Assembly: GCA_905182835.1 (NCBI GenBank)
Contig: CAJJDI010000014.1
Span: forward strand, 1-64,000
From: an uncultured Flavobacteriaceae bacterium
Lineage (GTDB): Bacteria; Bacteroidota; Bacteroidia; Flavobacteriales; Flavobacteriaceae
Length of the DNA: 64,000 nt
Reading direction: 5' to 3'
Position 1 is the first letter of the stretch. Each line of letters begins with the position of its first letter. Positions 42,358 to 51,235 of this stretch are shown one piece after another. The notes beneath the pieces were generated by a model, which was not told the DNA's origin, did no database searches, and saw only the letters and a program-made list of their open reading frames with translations. The position numbers and the translations under genes were made by a program.

Positions 42358-45171
42358 ATGAGTTACAATTTCCGAAAAATTGAAAAGAAATGGCAAGCTA
42401 ATTGGTCTATAAATAATACTTATAAATCTGAAATTGATCTTGATAAACCAAAATTCTATGCTCTTGATATGTTTCCATACCCTAGTGGAGCTGGTCTTCA
42501 TGTAGGGCACCCTCTGGGATATATTGCTTCAGACATTTATTCAAGATATAAAAAATTAAAAGGTTTTAATGTTCTTCACCCCCAAGGTTATGACAGCTTT
42601 GGATTACCTGCAGAACAATATGCAATACAAACTGGACAGCATCCTAAAAAAACGACTTTTGATAATATTAAAACCTACAGGAGGCAGCTAGATAAAATAG
42701 GATTTTCTTTTGATTGGTCAAGAGAATTAAAAACTAGTGATCCGAATTATTATAAATGGACACAATGGATTTTTATTCAATTATTTGAATCTTGGTACGA
42801 TTTTGATGCACAAACGGCTAAAAGTATTGATGAATTAATTATAACGTTCTCAACTGAAGGAAATAGTAATATTAAAACAAGTAATGATACTGAAATTGAA
42901 ACTTTCACATCAGTTAATTGGAATCTTTTTTCTGAAGAAAAAAAACAAGAAATACTGTTATGTTATAGGATTGCTTATTTGGCAGATTCAGAAGTTAATT
43001 GGTGTAGTGAATTAGGAACTGTTTTAGCTAATGATGAAATAGTTAACGGGGTATCTGAAAGAGGAGGTTATCCAATTGAAAAAAGAAAAATGCGACAGTG
43101 GAATATGAGAATTTCATGTTATGCTGATAGATTACTCAATGACTTGAGCAAGATCGACTGGAGTTCTTCAATAAAAGAAACTCAAAAAAACTGGATAGGT
43201 AAATCTATTGGTTGTTCAGTTTTTTTTGATATTGTTGGCTTCGAAGAAAAAATAGAAGTTTTTACAACCAGACCAGACACTATTTTTGGAGTTAGTTTTA
43301 TGACCTTAGCTCCAGAGCATGATTTAGTCCGTAAAATAGTTAACTCTGATAGAATTAAAGAGGTAGAGACTTATGTTAAAGAAGTAAGTACTAAAAGCGA
43401 AAGAGATAGAATCTCTGATGTAAAATCTATTACGGGAGTTTTTACTGGAGCATATGCAAAACACCCTATAACTAAAAATCCAATTGAAATTTGGATTGGT
43501 GACTATGTACTAGCAAGCTATGGTACTGGAGCAGTTATGTCGGTCCCGTGTGGTGATCAAAGAGATTATGATTTTGCAAAAAAATACAATATTGATATCA
43601 TAAATATTTTTAAAGATGTCGATATTTCGAAGGAAGCTTTTACAAGCAAAGAAAATTTCACATTGTCTGATAGCGGTTTTTTAAATGGAATGTCATATGA
43701 TGAGGCAAACAATCATAGTATAAATCATATTGAAGATAATCATTTTGGAAAGAAAAAGATAAATTTCAGATTAAGAGATGCTATTTTTTCCAGACAGAGG
43801 TACTGGGGAGAGCCTTTTCCTGTCTATTACAAAAAAGGACTTCCTTATATGATTGAAGAGTTACATTTGCCTTTAAAACTCCCTGAAATAGAAAAGTATT
43901 TACCAACCAAAGAAGGAGACCCTCCACTTGGTAGAGCAGATGAATGGGCTTGGGATAGTGTAAATAGCGAAATAGTAAACACTTCATTAATAAACGAGAC
44001 TACTATTTTTCCAATTGAGCTAAACACAATGCCAGGTTGGGCTGGTAGTTCTTGGTATTTTTTGAGATATACAAACACTGTAGAATCCAATTCCATAGTA
44101 AATAACGAAGGTCTGTCTTATTGGAAAAATGTTGACTTATATATTGGAGGAAATGAACATGCTACAGGGCATTTACTATACTCTAGATTCTGGACTAAGT
44201 TTTTATTTGATCGTGGATTTATAGGTTTTGATGAGCCATTTAAAAAACTTATCAATCAAGGAATGATTCTCGGCTCTAGCGCTATTATATACAGAGAATC
44301 AAAATCCAAAAAATTCATTTCTAAAGAATTATTGAAAAATCAACAAGTCGATGAAATTCATATTGATGTAAGTTTAATTAATGGTTCTGATGAAGTTGAT
44401 CTTGCTAGATTAAAATCTTGGCAACCCCAATTTGAAAATGCCAAATTTGATTTAGTAAATGATAGATTTAAGGCTGATAGGAAAGTTGAAAAAATGTCAA
44501 AACGATGGTATAATGTAGTAAATCCTGATCTGATTTGTGAGCAGTATGGCGCGGATAGTTTAAGGCTTTTTGAAATGTTCTTAGGACCATTAGAACAGTA
44601 CAAACCATGGAATACTGCAGGGATATCAGGAGTACATAATTTTTTAAAAAAATTATGGAAACTATATGCTAATGATAACGGCATAAGAAATTTTGATTCA
44701 AAACCATCTAAAGAAAATTTAAAGAGTCTACATACTGCAATTAAAAAAGTTGAAAATGATATTGAAAACTTCTCATTCAATACACCAGTTTCATGCTTTA
44801 TGATAGCAACTAATGAATTAACAGCTCAAAAATGCAATAGCAAAGAAATATTAGAGCCACTACTGATTTTATTATCTCCATATGTTCCTCACATTTGTGA
44901 AGAGTTGTGGGAAATGCTAGGTAATTCAAATTCAATTACTTTTGAATCATTCCCAATATTTGACTCTAGTATGCTAGTTGAATCTACTAAGACTTATCCA
45001 ATATCAATAAATGGTAAAGTAAGGTTAAAACTAGAGTTGTCTCTTGACTTAAATAAGCAAGAAATTGAGAAAATTATCATAACTAATCCAGACGTAATAT
45101 CTAAACTTGAGGGTAAATCTCCAAAAAGAGTTATAGTCATCCCTGGAAAAATAATTAACCTAGTTGTATGA
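42358..45171 (+). CDS. leuS: Leucine--tRNA ligase
   Basis: This class I synthetase charges tRNA-Leu. The 937-residue protein has the HIGH-type motif HVGH (YPSGAGLHVGHPLGY), the KMSKS-type motif KMSKRW, the tryptophan-rich TMPGWAGSSWYFLRY and an editing domain (TTRPDTIFGVSFM). It is longer than the roughly 860-residue E. coli enzyme. Part of the extra length is an insertion after FESWYDFDAQTAKSIDELI (residues of about 145-200), which I recall as usual for Bacteroidota. The stop overlaps the DUF3784 start by 4 bases. Confidence 0.97.
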   Translation: MSYNFRKIEKKWQANWSINNTYKSEIDLDKPKFYALDMFPYPSGAGLHVGHPLGYIASDIYSRYKKLKGFNVLHPQGYDSFGLPAEQYAIQTGQHPKKTTFDNIKTYRRQLDKIGFSFDWSRELKTSDPNYYKWTQWIFIQLFESWYDFDAQTAKSIDELIITFSTEGNSNIKTSNDTEIETFTSVNWNLFSEEKKQEILLCYRIAYLADSEVNWCSELGTVLANDEIVNGVSERGGYPIEKRKMRQWNMRISCYADRLLNDLSKIDWSSSIKETQKNWIGKSIGCSVFFDIVGFEEKIEVFTTRPDTIFGVSFMTLAPEHDLVRKIVNSDRIKEVETYVKEVSTKSERDRISDVKSITGVFTGAYAKHPITKNPIEIWIGDYVLASYGTGAVMSVPCGDQRDYDFAKKYNIDIINIFKDVDISKEAFTSKENFTLSDSGFLNGMSYDEANNHSINHIEDNHFGKKKINFRLRDAIFSRQRYWGEPFPVYYKKGLPYMIEELHLPLKLPEIEKYLPTKEGDPPLGRADEWAWDSVNSEIVNTSLINETTIFPIELNTMPGWAGSSWYFLRYTNTVESNSIVNNEGLSYWKNVDLYIGGNEHATGHLLYSRFWTKFLFDRGFIGFDEPFKKLINQGMILGSSAIIYRESKSKKFISKELLKNQQVDEIHIDVSLINGSDEVDLARLKSWQPQFENAKFDLVNDRFKADRKVEKMSKRWYNVVNPDLICEQYGADSLRLFEMFLGPLEQYKPWNTAGISGVHNFLKKLWKLYANDNGIRNFDSKPSKENLKSLHTAIKKVENDIENFSFNTPVSCFMIATNELTAQKCNSKEILEPLLILLSPYVPHICEELWEMLGNSNSITFESFPIFDSSMLVESTKTYPISINGKVRLKLELSLDLNKQEIEKIIITNPDVISKLEGKSPKRVIVIPGKIINLVV

Positions 45172-45476
45172 TCCCAGTTTTAATCTTTGTTAATATTATT
45201 TTATTAGGACTAGCTTATTACCTTAATCCAGAAAATGCTAAATCTATACTTGCAGGATACAATACAATGTCAGATACTGAAAGAGATAAATTTGACATAG
45301 TTAATTATTTAAAGTTTTTCAAAAGTTTTTTTATAAAACTATCTTTTTATTCAACTTTAATATTTACGGTTACTTGCTTTTTATATACAGAAGAAATTGC
45401 AGCTATAGCGTGGTGTATTTCTCTAACGGTTCCTTGGCCTTATTATATAATTAAATCACAAAAGTATTCTAAATAG
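45168..45476 (+). CDS. DUF3784 small membrane protein
   Basis: This 102-residue protein has an N-terminal membrane segment, the diagnostic cytoplasmic motif ILAGYNTMSDTERDKFDIVNYLKFFK and two further membrane segments. It matches DUF3784, a family of unknown function. The start ATGA overlaps the leuS stop, so it is translated with leuS. The 3' end overlaps the convergent Lrp regulator gene by 8 bases. Confidence 0.82.
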   Translation: MIPVLIFVNIILLGLAYYLNPENAKSILAGYNTMSDTERDKFDIVNYLKFFKSFFIKLSFYSTLIFTVTCFLYTEEIAAIAWCISLTVPWPYYIIKSQKYSK

Positions 45477-45939
45477 CAATTTGTCTATTTATTTGCTGAT
45501 CTAAAGAAATATAGGTTTCTGTCCTGGAAACACCATTAATAGTCTGAATTTTTTTATTTAATATCTGCATCAAATTTTCATTATCAATACATAATATCTT
45601 TGTTAAGATACTCCAATTACCTGTGGTATAATGGGATTCTATTACTTCAGGTATTTTCTTTAACTCACGAACTACATCTGCATTATCCCCTGCTTTTTCT
45701 AAATAAATACCAATAAACGCCATAGTCTTATAGCCAAGAACTTTTGGGTTAATTATAATTTTAGAGCCTTCTATTAATTCTGAATTTTCTAACTTTCTAA
45801 GCCTTTGATGAATAGCGGCACCTGAAACCCCAATTCTTTTTGCTATTTCTAAAATAGGAGTTCTGGCATTATTCATAAGTGACCTAATAATTTCTTTATC
45901 TATGCCGTCAATTTTTATTGTATTATTTGCCTTTTTCAT
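45469..45939 (-). CDS. Lrp/AsnC-family transcriptional regulator
   Basis: This is a 156-residue regulator with an N-terminal winged HTH (LEIAKRIGVSGAAIHQRLRKLENSELIEGSK) and a C-terminal RAM/effector domain (MAFIGIYLEKAGDNADVVRELKKIPEVIESHYTTGNWSILTKILC). Lrp proteins sense amino acids. It lies 9 bases downstream of the saccharopine-dehydrogenase-like gene, so lysine is a possible effector and the adjacent gene a possible target. Both points are inferred from position. Confidence 0.93.
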   Translation of the reverse strand: MKKANNTIKIDGIDKEIIRSLMNNARTPILEIAKRIGVSGAAIHQRLRKLENSELIEGSKIIINPKVLGYKTMAFIGIYLEKAGDNADVVRELKKIPEVIESHYTTGNWSILTKILCIDNENLMQILNKKIQTINGVSRTETYISLDQQINRQIAI

Positions 45940-45948
45940 AAATTCTAA

Positions 45949-47313
45949 TTAAAGATTAAGTGGGTTATACCCATAATATGGAACTTCATATTCATTAAAT
46001 TTTATTCCATACTCAATTAACTCTTTAAGGATTGGATTATAAATGTTTTTATTTATAGGAAGTTGAACACCCACTGCTTTTATCTTTGAATTCAAAATTG
46101 CTAGTGTAGCGATGGCTAACGGCAAACCAACTGTTTTTGCCATCGCAGTATAAGTCTGGTCTTCACCCATACATACCATATTTGATTCAATTTGATATTT
46201 TTTATTATTTAATTCATACCCAAACTTATGGTACATTACTATCATGTCTTTGTCATTAGGTTCTAATGACCAACTTTGACAGAGTATGAATTGTAATATT
46301 TGTGCTGGTGTTGCTTTTTCTAGTGTAATAGTTTTTTGATTACTAAAGATATCTAGCTCTAGTAATTTATTCCAAATAAGATCATCTTGATCTATTTTTA
46401 AAGAGTGTCTTAATTTTAATTCAACGGAATCTGTGGGGTGATAGGGTAAAAATAAATTTACAAAATCTCTAAACTTCATTTTGTTGCTGTTTTCGATTAT
46501 GTAACTGTCATCTGTCATGCCTAATTGAACAAATACATTCCAAGCTTTACTAAACCCCACTTTTCTAATTGTACCTCTATATAAAGTTTTAACATCTTCC
46601 AGTCCATATATCTTTCTGTACTTTAATGAATCTCTATTGGCATAGCCTTCAAATCTACCGTAATTTTCAATTTCTAAAAATTCAGTTCTTCTAAAAAGCT
46701 TGCTATAAGGGATATATTTGTATGAGCCTTCTTGAATAAATTTTGCAGGACTTCCTTGTCCTGCCAGAACAACATTTCTAGGATTCCATGTAAATTTGTA
46801 GTTCCATAAATTATTATCAGATTCAGGTGCGATTAAGCCGCCGGTAAAAGATTCAAATAAAATAACTTTTCCGCCTTTTTCCTTTATTTGATCTATTACC
46901 TTCATTGCACTCATGTGATCAATCCCTGGGTCTAAACCAATTTCATTCATAATCACAATTCCTTTTTCTACTGCCCTCTCGTTTAAAGCAAGCATTTCAT
47001 CACTTATATAGGATGCTGTTAGCATATTTTTACTATGATTAACACAATCTTTAGCTACGAGTAAATGAAACCTTGCTGGAAGCATTGAAATCACGATATC
47101 TGCATTTACTATCTCTTGCTCTCTAGCATTATCATCAAATACATCGAGTTCAATAGCTTTAGATTTAGAGTGGTTGTTTAATAATAATTTTGTGTTAGTT
47201 ATATCTTTATCTGCAATTGTTATAAATAAATTTTCTTTTTCAGATTTATCTAACAGGTATTTAATCAAATAAGATGAAGATTTTCCAGAACCAATTATTA
47301 ATATTTTTCTCAT
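45949..47313 (-). CDS. Saccharopine dehydrogenase family protein
   Basis: This 454-residue oxidoreductase starts with a Rossmann motif (ILIIGSGKSSSYLIKYLLD). It continues with the saccharopine reductase pattern: VISMLPARFHLLVAKDCVNHSKNMLTASYI, NEIGLDPGIDHMSAMKVID, and ESFTGGLIAPESDNNLWNYKFTWNPRNVVLAGQG. The family includes L-glutamate-forming saccharopine dehydrogenase of lysine metabolism. It leads an operon with an Lrp regulator. A glutaryl-CoA dehydrogenase at 62.6 kb fits a lysine-catabolic role, but that gene is 15 kb away, so the link is weak. Confidence 0.87.
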   Translation of the reverse strand: MRKILIIGSGKSSSYLIKYLLDKSEKENLFITIADKDITNTKLLLNNHSKSKAIELDVFDDNAREQEIVNADIVISMLPARFHLLVAKDCVNHSKNMLTASYISDEMLALNERAVEKGIVIMNEIGLDPGIDHMSAMKVIDQIKEKGGKVILFESFTGGLIAPESDNNLWNYKFTWNPRNVVLAGQGSPAKFIQEGSYKYIPYSKLFRRTEFLEIENYGRFEGYANRDSLKYRKIYGLEDVKTLYRGTIRKVGFSKAWNVFVQLGMTDDSYIIENSNKMKFRDFVNLFLPYHPTDSVELKLRHSLKIDQDDLIWNKLLELDIFSNQKTITLEKATPAQILQFILCQSWSLEPNDKDMIVMYHKFGYELNNKKYQIESNMVCMGEDQTYTAMAKTVGLPLAIATLAILNSKIKAVGVQLPINKNIYNPILKELIEYGIKFNEYEVPYYGYNPLNL

Positions 47314-47392
47314 GAATATATGTTGTTATGCTATAAATTTAATAATTTAATCATTAAGCCCTGTAAGTATATTACATTACTTAATAAATTCT

Positions 47393-47400
47393 TACATTTG
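47393..47400 (+). promoter_or_regulatory. -7 box for pckA
   Basis: TACATTTG matches TAnnTTTG and would start transcription at about 47407, giving a leader of roughly 18 bases before pckA. No -33 element is evident. Confidence 0.4.
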
Positions 47401-47424
47401 GATGAATACATTTAAATCAAATAA

Positions 47425-49008
47425 ATGAATTTAGACAAATATGGATTAATAAAATCTAATTGTTTCTATCAAACTCCGATAGACAAATTACAGAAAATTA
47501 TACTAGACAAAAAACATGGATTTATAGTTGATTCTGAAGCTTTAGCCATAAACACTGGTAAATTTACTGGAAGATCCCCAAAAGACAGATATATTGTAAA
47601 GGATGAAATCACCAATAATAAAGTTTGGTGGGGGGATATTAATATTCCAATTGAGGAATCTAATTTTGAAAAACTATATTTAAAAATAACTAATTATTTA
47701 TCTGCTAAAGATGTTTATGTTAGAGATAGTTATGTTTGCTCATTAGACACGTCTAGGCTTAATGTAAGGACTATATGTGAGCTTCCTAGTAGTGATTTTT
47801 TCGCCAACAACATGTTCTTAAGATTGGACAATAACTCTATTCAAGGTTTTAAAGAAGATTGGTTATTGATTAATGCTCCAGGATTTAAGTCAAACCCAAA
47901 AGAAGATGGGACAAGAAGTGAAAACTTTGCAGTCATTAATTTTTCCAAAAAAATAGTAATTATTGGGGGTACAGGCTACACAGGTGAAATTAAAAAATCT
48001 ATCTTTTCTGTACTGAATTTTTTACTCCCAGTTTATCAAGATATTTTACCAATGCATTGTAGTGCTAATGTTGGTGAAAAAGAAGATACAGCAATTTTCT
48101 TCGGATTGTCAGGTACTGGAAAAACAACATTATCAGCAGATCCAAGGAGGCAATTAATTGGAGATGACGAACACGGGTGGAGTAAAGAACATAAGATTTT
48201 TAATTTTGAAGGGGGGTGTTATGCTAAAGTTATTAATCTAAATAAAGAAAGTGAACCGGATATTTATAATGCAATAAAAAAAGGTTCTTTATTAGAAAAC
48301 ATAATTGCAGACAAGGATGGTAAAGTTGATTTTAAAGATATTTCTATTACACAAAACACTAGAGTAAGCTATCCAATAGATTTTATTAAAAATATCAGAA
48401 AACCATCAATTGGAGAATCTCCAAAAAACATATTCTTTCTAACAGCAGATGCGTTTGGGGTTTTACCTCCAATATCGAAATTAACTCCTAGCCAAGCGGC
48501 TTATCATTTCATTTCTGGTTATACAAGTAAAGTTGCAGGAACTGAAGATGGGGTAATTGAGCCACAACCTTCTTTTTCAGCTTGTTTTGGAGCACCTTTC
48601 ATGCCGTTACACCCAACTGAGTACGCTCAGATGTTAATTAAAAAAATCAATCAATCAGGAGTTACTGTTTGGTTGGTTAACACTGGCTGGACTGGAGGTC
48701 CATATGGAATTGGTAAAAGGATGCAATTAAAATATACGAGAGCAATGATAAATGCTGCGCTAAGTGGAGAGTTGGAAGATGCGAATAAAAACAACTACCA
48801 CACACACTCCGTGTTTAATTTAAATCAACCTAGAATATGTCCAAATGTCCCTACCTCTGCCTTGAGCCCTAGAATGACATGGAATGATGATGTAAATTAC
48901 TATAAGACTGCTTATAAATTAGCGAACTCTTTTATAAACAACTTCAAGCAATTTGAATCTTATTCAAATAAAGAGATTTTATCTGGAGCTCCAAATAGTG
49001 AAAAATAA
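47425..49008 (+). CDS. pckA: Phosphoenolpyruvate carboxykinase (ATP)
   Basis: This enzyme converts oxaloacetate and ATP to phosphoenolpyruvate and CO2, the entry step of gluconeogenesis. The 527-residue protein has the kinase P-loop GLSGTGKTTLSADPRR, metal-binding GDDEHGW, the oxaloacetate-binding TGRSPKDRYIV and the C-terminal NTGWTGGPYGIGKRM. This is the ATP-type, not the GTP-type. It stands alone with its own promoter and would allow growth on amino acids or organic acids, consistent with the protease and lysine-degradation genes in the window. Confidence 0.97.
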   Translation: MNLDKYGLIKSNCFYQTPIDKLQKIILDKKHGFIVDSEALAINTGKFTGRSPKDRYIVKDEITNNKVWWGDINIPIEESNFEKLYLKITNYLSAKDVYVRDSYVCSLDTSRLNVRTICELPSSDFFANNMFLRLDNNSIQGFKEDWLLINAPGFKSNPKEDGTRSENFAVINFSKKIVIIGGTGYTGEIKKSIFSVLNFLLPVYQDILPMHCSANVGEKEDTAIFFGLSGTGKTTLSADPRRQLIGDDEHGWSKEHKIFNFEGGCYAKVINLNKESEPDIYNAIKKGSLLENIIADKDGKVDFKDISITQNTRVSYPIDFIKNIRKPSIGESPKNIFFLTADAFGVLPPISKLTPSQAAYHFISGYTSKVAGTEDGVIEPQPSFSACFGAPFMPLHPTEYAQMLIKKINQSGVTVWLVNTGWTGGPYGIGKRMQLKYTRAMINAALSGELEDANKNNYHTHSVFNLNQPRICPNVPTSALSPRMTWNDDVNYYKTAYKLANSFINNFKQFESYSNKEILSGAPNSEK

Positions 49009-49015
49009 AATTTAA

Positions 49016-49762
49016 TTATTTTTTGTTCGTTTTTTTGATGTAATCTTCTAATGCCATAGTCATAGATGGAAAATTTTTAGAAGGAGCTGAAATATCTACT
49101 TTAAGACCTTTGTCTTCGCATGTTTTTTTAGTAATTGCTCCAAAGGTGGCGATCCTTGTGTTGTTTTGCTTGAAATCAGGATAATTTTTTAGTAATGAGT
49201 CTATCCCAGTTGGACTGAAAAAAACTAATATGTCATAAGAAACATCTGCTAAATGAGATAAATCACTAATTACAGTTCTATAAAAAACTGACTGCCTCCA
49301 ATTGATATTTAATTCATTTAGAAGAATAGGAACTTCAGCCTTTAATTTATCAGTTGTAGGAAGTAAAAACTTCTCGGAACTATATTTTTCAATTAGGGGG
49401 CATAAATCTTCAAACTTCCTTTGACCTACATATATCTTCCTTTTTCTATAAACAACATATTTTTGCAAATAAAAAGCAACAGCTTCTGATTGACAAAAAT
49501 ATTTCATTGAATCCGGGACTTTATATCTCATTTTTTCACATACTCTAAAGTAATGATCGACAGCATACCTACTTGTTAATATAATAGCAGTGTACATTGT
49601 TAGGTCTATTTTTTGTAATCTAATTTCTTTTACCGAGACTGGCATTACGTGAATGAAAGGTTCAAAATCTATTTTGACGTTTTGACTTTTCTCTAAATCA
49701 AAAAAAGGAGAATTTGGTATTGTAGGTTTAGTCTGTGAAACAAGAATAGTTTTAACTTTCAT
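49016..49762 (-). CDS. hemD: Uroporphyrinogen-III synthase-like protein
   Basis: This 248-residue protein has the two-lobed alpha/beta layout of HemD, which cyclises hydroxymethylbilane to uroporphyrinogen III in heme synthesis. Diagnostic pieces are VKTILVSQTKP, YTAIILTSRYAVDHYF and VSYDILVFFSPTGIDSLLKNYPDFKQNNTRIATFGAITKKTCEDKGLKVDISAPSKNFPSMTMALEDYI. HemD is poorly conserved. The call rests on this C-terminal pattern, and the neighbour DUF4271 is its regular partner in flavobacteria as I recall. No other hem genes are in view. Confidence 0.8.
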   Translation of the reverse strand: MKVKTILVSQTKPTIPNSPFFDLEKSQNVKIDFEPFIHVMPVSVKEIRLQKIDLTMYTAIILTSRYAVDHYFRVCEKMRYKVPDSMKYFCQSEAVAFYLQKYVVYRKRKIYVGQRKFEDLCPLIEKYSSEKFLLPTTDKLKAEVPILLNELNINWRQSVFYRTVISDLSHLADVSYDILVFFSPTGIDSLLKNYPDFKQNNTRIATFGAITKKTCEDKGLKVDISAPSKNFPSMTMALEDYIKKTNKK

Positions 49763-49785
49763 ATAGCTTACCTTTAGAATTGAAA

Positions 49786-50460
49786 CTATATTAATTCATT
49801 TATAAAAAATAAAAATGGTACAATTTCAAGAGTGCAAAGATACAAAATAAAATAAAACATGTTTGATAATATCAATTTATCATTCAATCTAATTACTTTG
49901 TAAACCCCGATTAAATAAAGACTAGCAATAATAAATATACTTATTTCTAAAAATATTAATGAGTTTGGAAAAGTATAAATTGCTAAGGAATTTAATAGAA
50001 CTATGATTATTCCAATAAATTTATTGAAGCTAGTTTTTTGTGAATTAAATAAGTTAACAAACTTACTTATGTCAAATGCCCATCCAATTAACATCTCAAA
50101 CAAGTATTTAATGCATATAAATAAAACCAACAAAATTAAAATTTTTAAAAAAATTGATGCATCAAAACTAATCTTGTTGATTGAAAGATAAGACAATAAG
50201 ATAGTGACAAACACGCTTGTCGATACGATAAAATTAATATTAAGCAATACGTTGAAGTTGCTCAGGTAACTACTTTCATTTGAATTGAATTTTAAAAACG
50301 AATTGTTCAAATATATTTGAAGAAAGTATTTAAATTTTGAATTATTTAATGTTTTAGTAATTGCAATTAGCAAAATGTTCATTAAAATAATAATTGTAAA
50401 CCCATCAAATAATATATAGTCTCTTACCATTATTGCTAAATTAAGAAGAATATTATACAA
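49786..50460 (-). CDS. DUF4271 membrane protein
   Basis: This is a 224-residue protein with about six hydrophobic segments and few charged residues. Its length, pattern and position just upstream of the HemD-like gene fit DUF4271. From memory, this Bacteroidota family recurs in the order DUF4271 with hemD, divergent from a polyprenol-phosphate mannosyltransferase. No catalytic motif is visible. The start at 50460 could also be the internal Met (11th residue) before VRDYILFDGF. Confidence 0.75.
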   Translation of the reverse strand: MYNILLNLAIMVRDYILFDGFTIIILMNILLIAITKTLNNSKFKYFLQIYLNNSFLKFNSNESSYLSNFNVLLNINFIVSTSVFVTILLSYLSINKISFDASIFLKILILLVLFICIKYLFEMLIGWAFDISKFVNLFNSQKTSFNKFIGIIIVLLNSLAIYTFPNSLIFLEISIFIIASLYLIGVYKVIRLNDKLILSNMFYFILYLCTLEIVPFLFFINELI

Positions 50461-50503
50461 AAATAATCTACTAAATAACTATTTTTACTAAAATTATATA
50501 ATA

Positions 50504-51232
50504 ATGAAGGATGTTTTAATTATAATTCCAACGTATAATGAAATTGAAAACATTGAAAATATAATTATTTCAACATTTCAATTATATCCTGACATTAGCA
50601 TACTAATTGTTGATGATAATTCTCCAGATTTAACATATAAGAAAGTTCAAGAATTAGAATTAAAATTTAGCAAACAATTATTTTTATTAAAAAGATTAAA
50701 AAAAGACGGCTTAGGTACAGCTTATGTGGAAGGATTTAAATGGGCTTTAAAAAATAAATTTAATTATGTTTTTGAAATGGATGCAGACCTATCTCATAAC
50801 CCAAAAGATATCAAACGAATACTAGAGCCGATGTTGATAAATGATTACGACATGTCAATTGGTTCAAGGTATATAAAAGGAATTAATGTTGTAAACTGGC
50901 CTTTAAGCAGGATAATTTTATCATATACAGCTTCAATTTATGTCAGAATAATTACAAAAATGAAAATACAAGATTCAACTTCTGGATATGTGTGCTATAA
51001 GAAGACAGTTCTAGAATCTATTAACTTAGATACTATTAAATTTTCCGGCTATGCATTTCAAATAGAAATGAAGTATAAAGCTTATTTAAAAAACTTTAAA
51101 ATAATTGAAGTGCCAATAATTTTTTCGGACAGAAAATATGGTGTATCAAAACTTAATGGTAGTATAATTTCCGAAGCAATTATTGGAGTATTATCAATGA
51201 GGATAAAAAATATATTTAATATCAAATTTTAG
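50504..51232 (+). CDS. Polyprenol-phosphate mannosyltransferase-like glycosyltransferase
   Basis: This is a 242-residue family-2 glycosyltransferase without membrane domain, like dolichol-phosphate mannose synthase. It begins VLIIIPTYNEIENIENII and has IVDDNSPDLTYKKVQEL. The DxD metal site is FEMDADLSHNP, and GSRYIKGINVVNWPLSRIILS and RKYGVSKL follow. It would load mannose (or another hexose) on a lipid carrier for protein or envelope glycosylation. It is followed after 3 bases by dihydroorotase, a conserved flavobacterial order that does not reflect a shared pathway. Confidence 0.9.
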   Translation: MKDVLIIIPTYNEIENIENIIISTFQLYPDISILIVDDNSPDLTYKKVQELELKFSKQLFLLKRLKKDGLGTAYVEGFKWALKNKFNYVFEMDADLSHNPKDIKRILEPMLINDYDMSIGSRYIKGINVVNWPLSRIILSYTASIYVRIITKMKIQDSTSGYVCYKKTVLESINLDTIKFSGYAFQIEMKYKAYLKNFKIIEVPIIFSDRKYGVSKLNGSIISEAIIGVLSMRIKNIFNIKF

Positions 51233-51235
51233 ATA

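Noticed and set aside
44358-44780. 140-codon minus-strand frame inside leuS
   Set aside because: It is a shadow of the leucyl-tRNA synthetase gene with no recognisable domain.
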